A stretch of 64,000 bases of DNA, taken from positions 177,134,001 to 177,198,000 of the forward strand of contig JBITNC010000001.1 in assembly GCA_050084985.1 (NCBI GenBank), read 5' to 3'. The position numbers and the translations under genes were made by a program. This document shows positions 14,740 to 26,600 of the stretch, in pieces. How positions within the stretch are numbered: position 1 is the stretch's first letter; each line of letters opens with the position of its first letter. The notes under the pieces are model-generated. The model ran no database searches. It worked only from the letters and a program-made list of their open reading frames with translations, and was not told the origin of the DNA. The DNA is from Nageia nagi (Eukaryota > Pinophyta).

Positions 14740-15610
14740 CCTCAAAGCTTGCATAATTAGGTGTCTAAAATGGGCTTGGTGAATGAATCAATGAAATTTT
14801 TTTCTAATGGACAATACTAAAGCTACATGGTGCCATCTAAAACTTTCTCCTTAATGAAATGTGCTTAGATTTCAATGTGTTTTATTCTCTAATGTAAAAG
14901 AGGATTTTTGGACAAAGTAATGGTAGATTGATTTTCTAAAGATATAAAATATTGGCCAACTTCCTCATACCTAATTTCTTTCATAATATGCTTAAGCCAA
15001 ATTGCTTTCTAGACTACAATAATCATAGCTCTATATTCTGCTTTTATGGTGTATAGAATGACTGTAGGCTACTTCTTAGAAGACCAATATATAGCACCTT
15101 ATCCAATATTAAATACATGAACAAAAGTTAATTTCTTGTCATCTTTTTCATCACCATAGTTAGAATCTGAGAACCTTGAGAGAACAAAAGTAGGTAAATT
15201 GGTAAAGTTAAGGGCAATATCCTTTATGCCCATAATACCTCAAAATCTACTCAGCGGTATGAAGATGCTCAACATAAGTCTTATGCATAAACCTTATCAT
15301 TAGGTTCATTGCATAGGCAATTTCTATCCTAGAGATAGTTAAATAAATAAAACTACCAATAAGCTACTTGTACTTCATAGCATCTTCCAACTAAGATTTT
15401 GATCTAGTCTTAAGCTTGATTCCATGAGCAATAGGAATAGCCATAGGCTTAAACTCTTCCATTATAAACTTATACAAAATATTTAAGACATATTTAGACT
15501 AAATAAAAGGTAGGTACAATCATTACATTGATATACTTCCATACCAAGGTAGTAGTGTAAGAGACAATGATCAGTCATCTCATATTTTTCCTTAAGCTTG
15601 GTTATGCACT
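14740..15610 (-). pseudogene. Copia RT C-terminus and RNase H, decayed
   Basis: The minus strand gives a broken but clear Ty1/copia trace. It runs from the end of RT (LIGSFIYLTISRIEIAYAMN near 15350) to RNase H (GAIYWSSKK, then KAEYRAM near 15050, then a trace of KHIE and AHFIKEKVLDGTM near 14850). Several stops replace Trp, Gln or Arg codons, as expected from C-to-T decay. It cannot be functional. Confidence 0.8.
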
Positions 15611-16029
15611 GATTTATGACTAGCATAAGATAAATGAGTCAAATAATACCATCCATCATATAAATAATTTTAAGTATTTAGATAAATTAAGTGAGTGAGT
15701 TATATTTTAGATACCAAACAATAATTAATTATAAATTCTAATACTCTATAGAGGAGGAATAATTACTAGTTTGATTCTCTCTTCTATCCCTTATTCTGGT
15801 GAGAAAGGAGGGACAAAGGTTTGCATTAAATTTTCTCCATCATTGGGGCTTTATCATGGAGTATCATAATTTTATGCTATAAAATACATGGCTTTCCTAG
15901 ATTGGCATTGAAACTATTTCACCAAATATAATAAACAATAGTATTTGTCCAACCAAATTAATTCACCTTTCCTAGCATCTTACAAGCATGCACTAAACCA
16001 GGAGATTTGCATTAGGGTTTATATGGATT

Positions 16030-16850
16030 TCTATCACATGTTATGCTTTTGACTACCTAGGTAAACATGTATACAAGATGTAGAAGCTTAGAGAAGGCAT
16101 AAATTATTTGATAAAATGCATGATGTAGATACAATTTCATGGAATCCAATGATATCAAGATTTGTACAAAATAGATACATTAAAAGGGCATGCAAATTAT
16201 TTGAAAAAATACCTCATCAAAATGTAGTTTCATGGAATGTAATGATAGTAGGATATGTAAAACATGGATTTTCTAAAAAGTCTCTAGAGAATTTTAAAAA
16301 TATGTGATTATCAAGTGTAAAGCAAAACTCTGCAACCTTTACAAACATTCTTCCAACATGTATCACCTTAGGAGATCTTTTTTAAAAGTTATGGAAATCC
16401 ATCAAAGAGTAGTTGAAAATGGCTTTTCATCATGTATTGTGATTATGAGTTCCTTTATAGAAATGTATGTAATATGTAGAAGAATACATAAGTCTTGAGA
16501 ACTATTTGATAAGATGTATGATGTAGATAGTTTCATGGACTGTACAATGATCACAATATACACATAAAATGGATTTTTTGAAAAGGCTCTAGAGACTTTT
16601 AAGTAGATGCAATTATCAGGTGTACAACCAAAATCTACAACCTTTTTCAATATTCTTCCAACATGTACTACCATGGGAGCTCTAGAAGAAGGTATATACA
16701 TCCATCAAAGAGTAGTTGAAAATATTTTTTCATTAAATTTTATGGTTGTGAATTCCCTAAGAGACATGTATGCAAAATATTTTGTCAAGTGTAAAGCAAA
16801 AATATACAACCTTTGCCAGCATTGGAGTAGTTAAAGTAGATCCATGCCTA
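16030..16850 (+). pseudogene. PPR protein fragment, copy A
   Basis: A plant PPR (PLS-type) trace on the plus strand. At 16116-16307 the clean segment holds MHDVDTISWNPMISRF, then KLFEKIPHQNVVSWNVMIVG and HGFSKKSLENFKNM, the usual alternation of PPR motifs. Downstream, frames shift and IHQRVVENGFSS (near 16400) and SIKEXLK-type repeats (16700) show at least two more units. Family members bind organellar RNA. Here stops and frameshifts interrupt nearly every motif. The paralogue is at 25.23-26.6 kb. Confidence 0.8.
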
Positions 16851-18789
16851 TGTAATTAAAATTAATTTTGATATTGTCAAGTGAATATAATTACCTACAT
16901 ATTTTGATGCAATATTTGTGAAAGCCTTATTTCCAATACTATAAAATATTGTTATTATACTACTTTTAAAAATCTTGTATAATTATAGAGTGATGAGCTA
17001 GAGAAGGAGGTGCAATAATCAATGTAAAGTTAAAAGAAATAATTGAAAGAAATAGAAAATAGAAAATAGAGAATGAACAATAAATGCTAGAGAAGGTTTT
17101 TCAAGTAACCCAATACTTTGGTACGAAGAGAGAAGAGAAAATTTTAATCCTAATTTGCTTATTTCTTTATCATTTTGTTTAGATTTATCCTATTGTCCTG
17201 TTCCTATATTTACATTAATCATCTAAGCTCAAATTTTATGTAACAATTGATTTATAGGTTGATGCAAAGTTTGCACTATCCATGGATAAAAATACCAAGA
17301 ATTTTTTGGTTAAAATTAGACCATGTTTTATATATTTTAGTAAGTGAGGTGTATAATTCTTGAAGTGATGTAGATAGTTTATTAATACTCAATTATGTTG
17401 AGTAGAATATGTAAGGTGTCTAATAGCACAATGATTAAATTCTCACTAAAGCTAATAGTTACACTTCATTCTTGCACAATTGAATTGTTGTCCCATTGTT
17501 TACAATAATTAAATTCTCACTAAAGATGAAAGAATAAATACTTCAAGGAAAGAGAAAATTACAATCAATGAACAATAGATATTAGATACTTGGTCTTACA
17601 AGTAATCAATACTTTTGTATTAAAAGGGCAAAGCAACTCTTTATCTTTTCTTTATTATTTTGTGCACCCATTTTGTTTAGATTCATTATATTATCTTATG
17701 GTTATATTTGCATTGATAATATGGTTCCAAATTTTATGTAGTAATTTTTGTATATATTGATGCAAATTTTGCATAGTACATGGGAAAAAATGAGTTTCTT
17801 ATAAAAAATTCATGATAATTTCATGTTACCAAATACATAGCTTTATTTTATGACCATTGATATTATTTCATCTAATGCAACAAACAACAACAATATTCCA
17901 ACCAAATCAATTCACCTTTCCTAGCATCCTCAAAGCCTAGGTTGTTGTTATCATAGGTCCATGACTTAAATTCTATAACTTTGGATTATTTCTTGAAAGT
18001 TAGTGGTGGTGTTATCCTTTTATTATCTTACCAAAATGTTTATTCTTATTCATTTTCTATTATTTCATATGAAGTATAAAAGGGAGTTTATGAATTTTAG
18101 GATGGTTTTGTAGTAGAAGCTAAGAATCAGTTGACATTATAAGGGTTCATCCTTATAGTTTCAAGTCATTTTTTTATAAAGAATTTGCACATATATACAC
18201 TCATATTTCATATTTCTAAGCATATATAACTTATTCCGTACTTGGTGTAATATATAATTTATCCTCTTTATTGATATGGTGTGGTGTGATGATTGGTAGT
18301 AAGGTATGTGTATGAGAGAGAGGAACACCTCAAAATATTTCTTTTTAAGTGTTGAGAGGAGCTTCATTTCTTTTAGTATAAAATTAAATAATAGGGTGGG
18401 ACTTTAACTTATTCACTAATAGTATGATCCTTGACTTTCATGACCAATATATTTTCTCATATTCATTCTTGCTACAGTATTTTGAGGCAAGTGGGATTCT
18501 TATTCCATTTATTTATCTTAACATTTCCATTATAAATGTTCCAAACTAATTATTAGGTTTGATGATTAAAATTTAATTTGAGTAGCATCTACAATTGAAT
18601 AATCTTGAATTTTGGGTGTTTGCTACAAATTTCTAGATTTCTATACTGGGATACACCTCCTTTATATGAGATACAAGTATCCTTTTATTATATTATTTTG
18701 TTAGACTAAAGTTATTTATTTTAATGAATATAAGACCATATTTTATAGTATGATGTTCTTCTTCTTGCTATGCATTACAATATTTCTAA
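16851..18789. other. Non-coding part of duplicated segment A
   Basis: The stretch aligns in order with 26995-28950 in copy B, including the AGAAGAGAAAATTTTAAT block and the GGTGTGGTGTGATG block near 18280. No coding region is visible. Confidence 0.6.
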
Positions 18790-19200
18790 TGTTCATTGTT
18801 ATATTACAAAGCCCTTTAAAAGTGGATTTCTGACAAATGCTATAGTTGTGAATGCCCTAGTAGATATGTATGCAAATTGTGGAATCTGAGAATTACATGG
18901 TGCATGATTTCAAGTAGAAAGGAAGTTATTGTTTCATTTCATTTTGTTTAAATAATGTTATTAAATACTTGTACAAATAAATAATGTTGATGTGTCTTCT
19001 TGGTGCTTGTAGATCATATAAGAATGCAAGAATAGGGGAAGTTGTGATAACAATCCATTTTTTGTTAGATCCTAAATATGCTCCATCTTATGTTCTTTTT
19101 TCAAATATTTGTGCTGAAGTGGGTAGCTAAGATAATATTTAAATATTAAGAACATTGATGAAATATAGAGGAATCAAGAATACACCTATATATAGTTGGA
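18790..19200 (+). pseudogene. PPR C-terminal (E domain) remnant, copy A
   Basis: A plus-strand trace with TNAIVVNALVDMYANCG near 18840. After a deletion comes LLGACRSYKNARIGEVVI near 18990-19050 and MMKYRGIKNTPIYSWIDY near 19155-19205. The last part matches the end of PPR E-class proteins (K-x-R-G-I-K-x-x-P-G-x-S-W-I). Stops separate the pieces. The paralogue is at 29330-29860. Confidence 0.65.
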
Positions 19201-19572
19201 TTGATTATTGTTTATATTTGATTATTGACTTCTTAATTATAGAAGTGATAAGTTTTATCTATACAACTTTCAAGAATCTATTTTATTATATAATTCATGT
19301 AAACTTAGTTTTATTTCATGTTCTCAAAATATTGTTATTAAATATTTGTCCAAATAGATAATGTTATTGATTGTTCATATCATATTATCAATTGAATGTA
19401 ATTACCTATGTATATTGATACAATATTTGTGAAATCCTTGTTTTCAATGTTATAGATTCATTGCATTGAACTATTTTTCTAGAATCATGTATAATTATAG
19501 AGTGAAGAGAGGGAGAGGGAGGTGTAAGAATTATATTAAAGGAGAAATACATGATTCTCGCACCTCCCTCTT

Positions 19573-20183
19573 TGATAGAAAATTAAGATAATGGATCAAA
19601 AATAAATTAATCAATATGATCATTAATTGGAGGAATTAAATACTAAGAAGGAAAGAAGCAATCACACAAATAGGAGAAGATAAGGATTTTTTCAAGGGGG
19701 GAAAATAAGAAAAAAGATCCCCCTAATATTATGAAATGGAAAAAAGGCCAAATAAATTACAAGAGAGCAAATTGAGCTATATAGGGCTCTTACAAGAACT
19801 TAGGAGAATTGTTACATGAAAATAAGAGGAGAGAATACCTCAATAAATAGAGGTGGAGAGAGGGAGCTACAAAGTAACTTCCATGACCTAAACTTGCCAC
19901 CTTGTAATACAAAAGGTGGAAGTTATAAAAATAACATCCATTCTAGATAAGGAGTTGCAAATTAATGTAACTCCCATTCTAGAATCATCTCAATAGAGGT
20001 AAATATGAATTATTTTCATATATTTGTGAAAATAATAAAATAAAGTTCATAAGAGGATAAAAAGGTGTAGGGATTCCTTTGGAATATACCTTATACCAAA
20101 AAATGAGGATAAATAATTATCCTCTAACCTAATGTGAGAATAATCTCACTAAAATAACTGAGTAAAGATTACAAATTCTAACA
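19573..20183 (-). repeat. 3' LTR of the gag-only element
   Basis: On the minus strand it starts TGTTAGAATTTGTAATC after the polypurine tract AAGGGGGA (20184-20191), and matches the right LTR along its length. It ends in TATCA at 19573. Confidence 0.85.
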
Positions 20184-20704
20184 TCCCCCTTCAAAATTTA
20201 CTTGTGGTGTTTACAAAGTTCCCTAAAGATTAAAAAAAAATCCAACATCCCTCTTTAAATTTTACATGGGTACTTGAAACAATTACAAAGAAGATGGCAT
20301 TAACCACCATATAACATGTCACCACATGAACAAGCAAGCAAACTCCACTGAAAATCTTTATAAGACTAGTCTCCCAAGGCATATTTGGCCATGCAAATAG
20401 ATGGTCACAAGAAAGAGCTCCAAGACTAGACTCCTAAAATGCATCTTTAGCCACATGGATGATCGATCATAAATTGAGCTCAAAAAACTTCACAAAAAAA
20501 ACTTCACAAGGTAAATTTTTCCATGTGAACAAATAAGTGGGCTCCAAAATAAATCTTGCACAAGCCACATATGTTAGTATCAAAAAGTACATAAGCCAAC
20601 ATAAAATGTCATAAAAATTACCCCAATAGTAAACAATGAAAGAGGTTAAGGGAACATTAAGAAACTAGAAATCATAACAAGTATGAGCAATCCTAGGCTC
20701 ATCA

Positions 20705-21409
20705 AAATCATCATCACTATATGCATTAACTTTATTTTTTATTTTTCAACTTTTTAAAAAAATTGGCCTCAACATAACCTTTCTTTCCATAAAAATTACA
20801 AGAAAATTTCTTAAAGCACTTATATTATCCTAATTTTCCACAAAAATTGCAAGTATCCTTTGATTTAGTTTTCTTAGCAACAAAGGCATTATCATTAATT
20901 TTAAGAGAGCCAAATCACAATAATTTTATCTCTTATTTCCTTAGAAAGAAAAAAATACTTCATAGGTTAATTCTTTAGCCAAGGATGGAATAACAAGTTT
21001 AGCATGCATATTGGTAATAAATTGGTGAAAAGGTTTTGGCAAATATCTTTTAAGGATAACATGAATCAATCTTAAAGGTTCAATTTCAACACCCAAGCCT
21101 TTTAATTGACTATTAATGCTATCATAAATATTTTTAAGCATAATCCATGCCTCATGAGCCTTAGTGCACTTAGAAATATAAACATGCAATTCAGGGGTCA
21201 TAGAGATACCAATCAAACCTAATGTCTCCTCATTCTAATTTTTCCATTTGTCTTGCACCTCCTATGTAACTGTAGTAACATCAAGTTCCATCTTAGGATT
21301 TGTAACAACTTCATACAAATTCTTGAACTTGAAAATAAAAATTATGTGAGATTTCCACATATGATAGTTAGAAGAGTTAAGCTTTATTTTTAGACTCAAA
21401 GAGGCCATA
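20705..21409 (-). pseudogene. Copia-type gag (UBN2-like) of the gag-only element
   Basis: A minus-strand frame from ATG at about 21409 starts MASLSLKIKLNSSNYHMWKS, the N-terminus style of Ty1/copia gag (retention of N-Y-x-x-W). An open stretch at 20941-21216 continues with SMTPELHVYISKCTKAHEAW. Near 20830 two zinc-knuckle remnants follow (CNFCGKLG-x-YKC and CNFYGKKGYV). At least three stops interrupt it, and the predicted product would be about 235 residues. It would package element RNA in virus-like particles. The 3' LTR follows about 500 bp later with no pol between. Confidence 0.75.
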
Positions 21410-21813
21410 TTTAAAGGGAATAAGACAAATAGAACCTTTTAAAATAACAAAGGAAATCTCAATTTTTGTAATTAAATAACTAATTTAAAAAAATTCTAAC
21501 AAATTTTAAAAATAAAAATAAATAACCTTTTTTTAATTAAAAGCTTTATCTAATTTAAAAATAAATAAAAGCTTTAGCCAAAAAAAAATTAAATACAAAA
21601 AGTATATTAATATTTTAAAAAAATGTGGAAAAAAACACTATATTAAATAGTAAAAGAATAAACTATATAAACTAAAGCTATAAAAAATGTAAAACAAATT
21701 GATAAGCCTGACAACTAGGGCACATATGTGAGGAATTTGAGTCCACCACATTGTCCACTAGCTGGAGAGCTTTATCCAATGCTGTAGGGCCATATTGGTT
21801 CATACATGAGGTT

Positions 21814-22435
21814 TGATTTCTAGAATTGGAGGAATTAAATTAAGATAATGGATCAAAATTAAATGATTCAATATGATCATTAATTAGAGGAATTAAATAC
21901 TAAGGAAAGAAGCAATCACACAAACAGGAGAAGACAAGAAATTTTTCAAGGGGAAAAAAATAAGAAAAAACCCCCTAATATTCCAAAATGGAAAAAGGCT
22001 AAAGAAATTACAAGAGAGAAAATTTATCTATATAGAGTTATTACAAGAACTTAGGAGATTTTCTAGATGAGAAGAAAAGGAGAGAACACCTCAATAAATA
22101 GAAGTGGAGAGAGGGAGTTACAAAGTAACTACTATGACCTAAACTTGCCACCTTGTAATATAAGAGGTGGGAGTTATAAAAATAACACCCATTCTATATA
22201 AGGAGTTACAAATTAATTTAAATCCCATTCTATAATCATCTCAATAGAGACAAATATGAATTATTCTCACATATTTGTGAGAATAATAAAAAAAAATCCA
22301 TAAGAGGATAAAAAAGGTGTAGGGATTCCTTTAGAATATACCTTACACCAAAAAATGAGGATAAATAATTATCCTCTAACCTAATATGAGAATAATCTCA
22401 CTAAAATAACCAAGAAAAGGTTACAAATTCCAACA
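21814..22435 (-). repeat. 5' LTR of the gag-only element
   Basis: On the minus strand it starts TGTTGGAATTTGTAACC. It is a near copy of the left LTR with an extra ~15 bp near its end (around 21820-21835). I could not identify a convincing tRNA primer site just inside it. Confidence 0.8.
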
Positions 22436-22695
22436 CTTTCCATCTCTTCACTCTACAAACCAAAAAAGACCTTTAGTAGCAACCAATTTGAGGTGGCTTT
22501 GACTAGGTGGTCAAAAGCTACCACTATATATCATTATGGTGGTGGTTTTTATGGGGTGATTTTAAGCATCCACCATAGATCATAAGGTGGAGGAAAAATT
22601 CCATCCACATATATCATATAAAAAAAATCTCATGTGGGATCTTACATGACCTATTCAATTTTCAAGGGATAGACCTAATTATGGTGGTATTTGAT

Positions 22696-22803
22696 CAAGG
22701 AGAGGAGAGGAAAGAAGGAGATGGAGGAAGAGAGAGAGGAGGAGAGGGAGTAGGAGAGGGAGGAGAGGAGGAGAGGTATAAGAGGAGGTGAAGAAGGAGA
22801 GGC
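22696..22803 (+). repeat. Polypurine/polypyrimidine tract, copy A
   Basis: About 100 bp almost entirely of G and A on the plus strand (GAGGA-type repeats), broken by only a few pyrimidines. The counterpart in copy B is at 30478-30550. Such tracts can form triplex structures. Confidence 0.85.
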
Positions 22804-22829
22804 TTGATAATAGAGGTGAGGCAGGTACA

Positions 22830-23590
22830 TTCTTCCATATTTTACATACATATCTTAAGGCTTTTTTTGAAAACTCATTTTGTGTGTATGTTGGGATCAC
22901 TGCATACCATAAAATTGAATTTACATCATGCATATTATCAAAAAATAACTAATACAATGTATATTTTCATATTTTATGTACATGTCTTGGTGTTTTTTTT
23001 CCAAAACCCATTTTGTGCATATCATGCAATCATTGGAGACTATGAAATTATGTTTGCATCATGCATCTTGTAAAATAATTAATAGGGCTTATGTTCAAAA
23101 CCTAAACATTCTAATTACAGCACCATGTAGAAACTTCCACATACCTAATTCAAGTCTTATGAGTATTTTAGCAGTGAAGTTCAATGGTCCCTTGATAGTC
23201 TTAGGGATTTTATCTAAACACACTTTTTATACATATAATGCAATCATTGTAGATCATGAATTTATGTTTACATCATTTATATTTTTAAATAATTCTTGGG
23301 CCTTGTGTATTCTTCCATATTTTACATACATGTCTATCAAGGCATTTAAAACCTAACCATTTGAATTACAAGCACCATGTAGACACTTCCATACATCCAA
23401 TTTAAGTTTTATGATTATTTTGCTTATGAATTTCATTGTAGACTATGAAACTATATTTGCATCATAGATATTATCAAATAATTCCTTGTACTTGTATATT
23501 ATTCCATATTTTGCATACATGTCTTAGGTATTATTTTGAAAATCTATTTTGTGTGTATCATGCAATCATTCTAGACCATGAAAAGATGCA
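22830..23590 (-). pseudogene. Tandem PPR-derived units on minus strand, copy A
   Basis: The minus strand shows repeated PPR fragments: MHDVNSILWYAVIPTYTQNE (22933 leftwards), LIDMYVKYGRIHKAQELF near 23300 and MYAKYGRIYKYKELFDNI near 23500. Each is followed by a conserved non-PPR stretch with the anchor ACCATGTAGA (23123 and 23375, 252 bp apart). The unit is shorter than a normal PPR triplet (~101 residues). The copies look like array decay and unequal exchange, not a functional gene. They point opposite to the PPR fragment at 16 kb. Confidence 0.6.
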
Positions 23591-24031
23591 TGCAAGATGT
23601 TGGGTCTACTAAAAGTGGACAAGGAAAAACTTAGAAATCTTTTGGATAGAATGGGATCTTGTGTTATAAAAATTTAGATCATATTTTGTTTTGGGTTCTC
23701 AAGCCAAAACAAAAATAGGATCCCAATTTATGGTATGGGAAATCGACCAAAACGGGATCCCATTTGTAAAATGCGATCTTGTTTTGTAAAAAATGGGATC
23801 CCATTTTCTACAAATTTGGATTCCATTTTGAAAATCTAAAAATTCACATACAACAAGATTGTGTTCCCTTTCATATGGATCAATTGTACATTAAAAAATA
23901 ATATCATGATATATAACAAGATCTTGTTCCTATTGGTATCCCATTCTAAATTTTAAATCTACTTTCGTCAAGATTTTCCTTAAATTTTGGTGTAGGAGAG
24001 GCATGATGAGCCAATCCTCAACATTGGAAAT
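23591..24031. repeat. GGGATCC-rich block with 18-bp palindrome, copy A
   Basis: The block repeatedly contains GGGATC/GATCCC and ATTTTG motifs. At 23790-23807 it has the perfect palindrome AAAATGGGATCCCATTTT. The same block and palindrome occur in copy B (33591-34028; palindrome 33776-33793). No coding function is seen. Confidence 0.7.
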
Positions 24032-24119
24032 GCACATGAAAGTTCCTAAAATCTATTTTGTGTATTTTATAATCATTGTAAACCATGAAACTATATTTTG
24101 TATCATGCATCTTGTCAAA

Positions 24120-24330
24120 TAATTCCAAAAAAGAGTAGATGAAAATAGTTTATCTTTGAATGTTATGGTTATGAGTGCTCTAATGGTGATGTATGCAAAA
24201 TGTGGAAGAATAAATAAGGATTCCTTCACTCTCTTTGATTTGATGAAGCACTTGGAACTAACCCTAACTATATAACATTTGTATGTGTTCTAATTGCATG
24301 CAAGTCTAATGGATGAGGGTTGTAAATACT
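24120..24330 (+). pseudogene. PPR fragment between the duplicated copies
   Basis: The plus strand reads LNVMVMSALMVMYAKCGRI near 24155-24210, then LFDLMKHLEL and a frame-shifted trace of the next PPR motif ending LMDEGCKY near 24325. It is isolated and broken. Confidence 0.65.
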
Positions 24331-25229
24331 AATAACATGAGTAACTCTTCTTTTATTATTCATAGGATAAATCATTATACAAGCATTATTTTACCTTCTT
24401 GTACATGTAGGCACCACTATCATCCCAAAATCCTCACTTCCTCTATTTCATGAAATAAATCCTCTCCCCCTTCACTCTTTGCATTCAAAATCATATATCA
24501 ATAGATGTAGAAATATAAATAAATGGGTATAATACCACCTTCACCTCTTTCACTTTTAAAAGTGATTATATTTTTTTGTGCTTATTTTTAAATTCATACA
24601 ATATTATCACTTACCCACCAAAATGATATGAATATCACTCTCACTCAACTCTATCGAGAAGGGTAATTGAAGCACATAATAAATATTTTGTGTACTATAA
24701 ATTTAGATACAAACTGATCTATACACTCTTTAATATGCATTCAACTTATGCAAACCTACATCATCAATAATGCCCTTATATATGGAAAATTCCTTCATTC
24801 TCTCATCAATCGTATCATATAGTTAAAAAAGTTATGAGTTTTCACCAAAATTTTACACTTGAGATACATGCTAAGAAGTTTTTCTTGTAGAAACTTGTGT
24901 ATGAATGGGTCAATGATCTTTGAAGAGGAGTAATACTTATAGGTTTGATTCTCTCTTATATCCCTTATTCACAAATACCTTTATTAGAATCGTGAATCAA
25001 GTAGATCATGGGGGTTAGCTTTTCTAATGATAAGGGAGGAAAAAATATTTGTAGTTAATTTTCTCCATCATCAAGGCTTTCTCATGGACTATCATAATTT
25101 TATGTTATGAAATACATGACTTTATTTGATAGTAATTAAAAATATTTCACCAAATACAATAAATAATAGTATTTGTCTAACCAAATCAATTTACCTTTCC
25201 TAGTATCCTAAAAGTGCACCAAACTAGGA

Positions 25230-26600
25230 GATTTGCATCTAGGTTTATATGGATTTCTATCACATGTTTTGGTTGTGACTACCTAGATAGACATGTATGC
25301 AAAATGTGGAATCTTAGATAAGTCACACAAATTATTTTATAAAATGCATGATGTAGATACAATTTCATGGAATGCAATGATATCAAGATTTATAGTACAA
25401 AATAGACACATTAAAAGGGCATGCAAATTATTTGAAAAAATACCTCATCAAAATGCAATTTCATGGAATGCAATGATAGTAGGATATATACAATGGATTT
25501 TCTAAAATATCTCTAAAGAATTTTAAGAAGATGTGATTATCAAGTGTAAATCCAAACACTACAACCTTTACCAATATTCTACTAGCATGTGTTTTCATAG
25601 GAGCTCTTGAAAAATGTATGGACATCCATCAAAGAGTAGTTGAAATGGATTTTCATGATACATTTTGGTTGTGAGTTCCTTAATAGACATGTATGCAAGA
25701 TGTGGAAGAATACACAAGGATTGAAAACCATTTGATAAGGTATATGATGTCGATAGTTTCATGGACTATAATGATCATAAGATATGAACAAAATGGGTTT
25801 TCTCAAAAGACTCTACAGACTTTCAAGTAGATACTAATTATTAGGTGTAAACCCAAACTCTACAACCTTTTTTAGCATTCTTCCAACATGTTCCACCATG
25901 GGAGCTCTAGAAGAAAGTAGAGAAATCCATAAAAGAGTAGTTGAAAATGCTTTTTAATTAATTGTTGTGGTTGTGAATTCCTTGAGACAAATGTATACAA
26001 AATACTTTTTCAAGTGTAAAGCTAAAATCTACAACCTTTCCTAGTATTGAAGCAGTTAAAGTATATCCATTCCTATGTTATTGAAATCAATTTTGATTAT
26101 GATGTGTACTTAGGAAGTTCTATTATTTCTATGTATGCACAATGTGAAGGATAGATGATGTAGACCTATCATTTGACAAACTGCCTAATCCTAATATGGT
26201 GACATGGACAAGATGCCAATAAATATTGAATTGGGTGTATTGATGTATGTTGTTAATGCTTGTAGATCACTTAAGAATGTAGGAATAAGGGAATTTGCAA
26301 TAGCAATCATTTTTTGTTGAAGGTGAAATATTCTTTATGTTATGTTCTTATTTTAAATATTTATGTTAGAGTGGAAAATTAGGATGGTATTCAAAGAGTA
26401 AGGATATTGATTAAAGATAGAGAAATTGAGAAGACACCTAGATGTAGTTGGATCAAATTTGACAAAAGGAAACATGCTTTTGTTGAAGAATACATATCAC
26501 ACCCACAAAAATATGAAATCTATAGAAATTAGAGAAATTATTATTGAGATGAAGGAAACTTTTAGGTGTCAAGGAAACTATGTTTCATTTCATTTTTTTC
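25230..26600 (+). pseudogene. PPR protein pseudogene, copy B (longest trace)
   Basis: The plus strand begins a clear PPR series: MYAKCGILDKSHKLFYKMHD, then DTISWNAMISRF, a one-base shift, then KLFEKIPHQNAISWNAMIVG. Further motifs follow in shifted frames (IHQRVVE, DMYARCGRIHKD near 25690). The end of an E-class PPR is visible at 26200-26600: acceptor-type LLMLVVNACRSLKNVGI, the segment EIEKTPRCSWIKF (26420-26460) and the E+ style tail KHAFVEEYISHPQKYEIY read across a shift. Functional members are organellar RNA-binding editing or processing factors. This copy has at least five disruptions. Confidence 0.85.

Larger units (their letters stand above)
13576..15743 (-). mobile_element. Truncated Ty1/copia element with TSD CTCTA (Copia-3)
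   Basis: The insertion is flanked by the 5-bp direct repeat CTCTA at 13571-13575 and 15744-15748, and is absent from the paralogous position in copy B (about 24920). On the minus strand it has a full 3' LTR on the left, a polypurine tract (AAGAGGGAG, 14029-14037), a decayed RT/RNase H trace, and only the first ~130 bp of the 5' LTR on the right (about 15610-15743). Gag, protease, integrase and the rest of the 5' LTR have been deleted. Confidence 0.85.
19573..22435 (-). mobile_element. Gag-only LTR element (TR-GAG-like), 2.86 kb
   Basis: Two direct LTRs of about 611 and 622 bp flank 1.6 kb that holds only a gag reading frame on the minus strand. No protease, integrase or RT trace is present. 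The flanks are CTCTT (19568-19572) and CTTTC (22436-22440); the empty site in copy B (about 30201) reads CCCTCTCCATCTC, so the original 5-bp target was CTCTC with one later change in each copy. The arrangement resembles terminal-repeat retrotransposons with GAG domain, non-autonomous elements mobilised by another element's pol. Deletion of pol from one autonomous copy is the alternative. Confidence 0.8.
13335..24031. repeat. Segmental duplication, copy A
   Basis: Copy A of a direct duplication whose second copy is 24695-34028. Matching landmarks in the same order include TCAACTTATGCAAACCTACA (13376 and 24727), the PPR pieces at 16.0 and 25.3 kb, the polypurine-rich tract at 22.7 and 30.5 kb, and the GGGATCC-rich block at 23.6 and 33.6 kb. 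Copy A contains two later insertions (13576-15743 and 19573-22435). It lacks about 0.9 kb present in B at 26.1-27.0 kb and about 0.4 kb present at 28.95-29.33 kb. The copies differ by many substitutions, so the duplication is old. Confidence 0.85.

Noticed and set aside
16030-26600. Intact PPR gene
   Set aside because: Every motif series is interrupted by stops or shifts in both duplicated copies.
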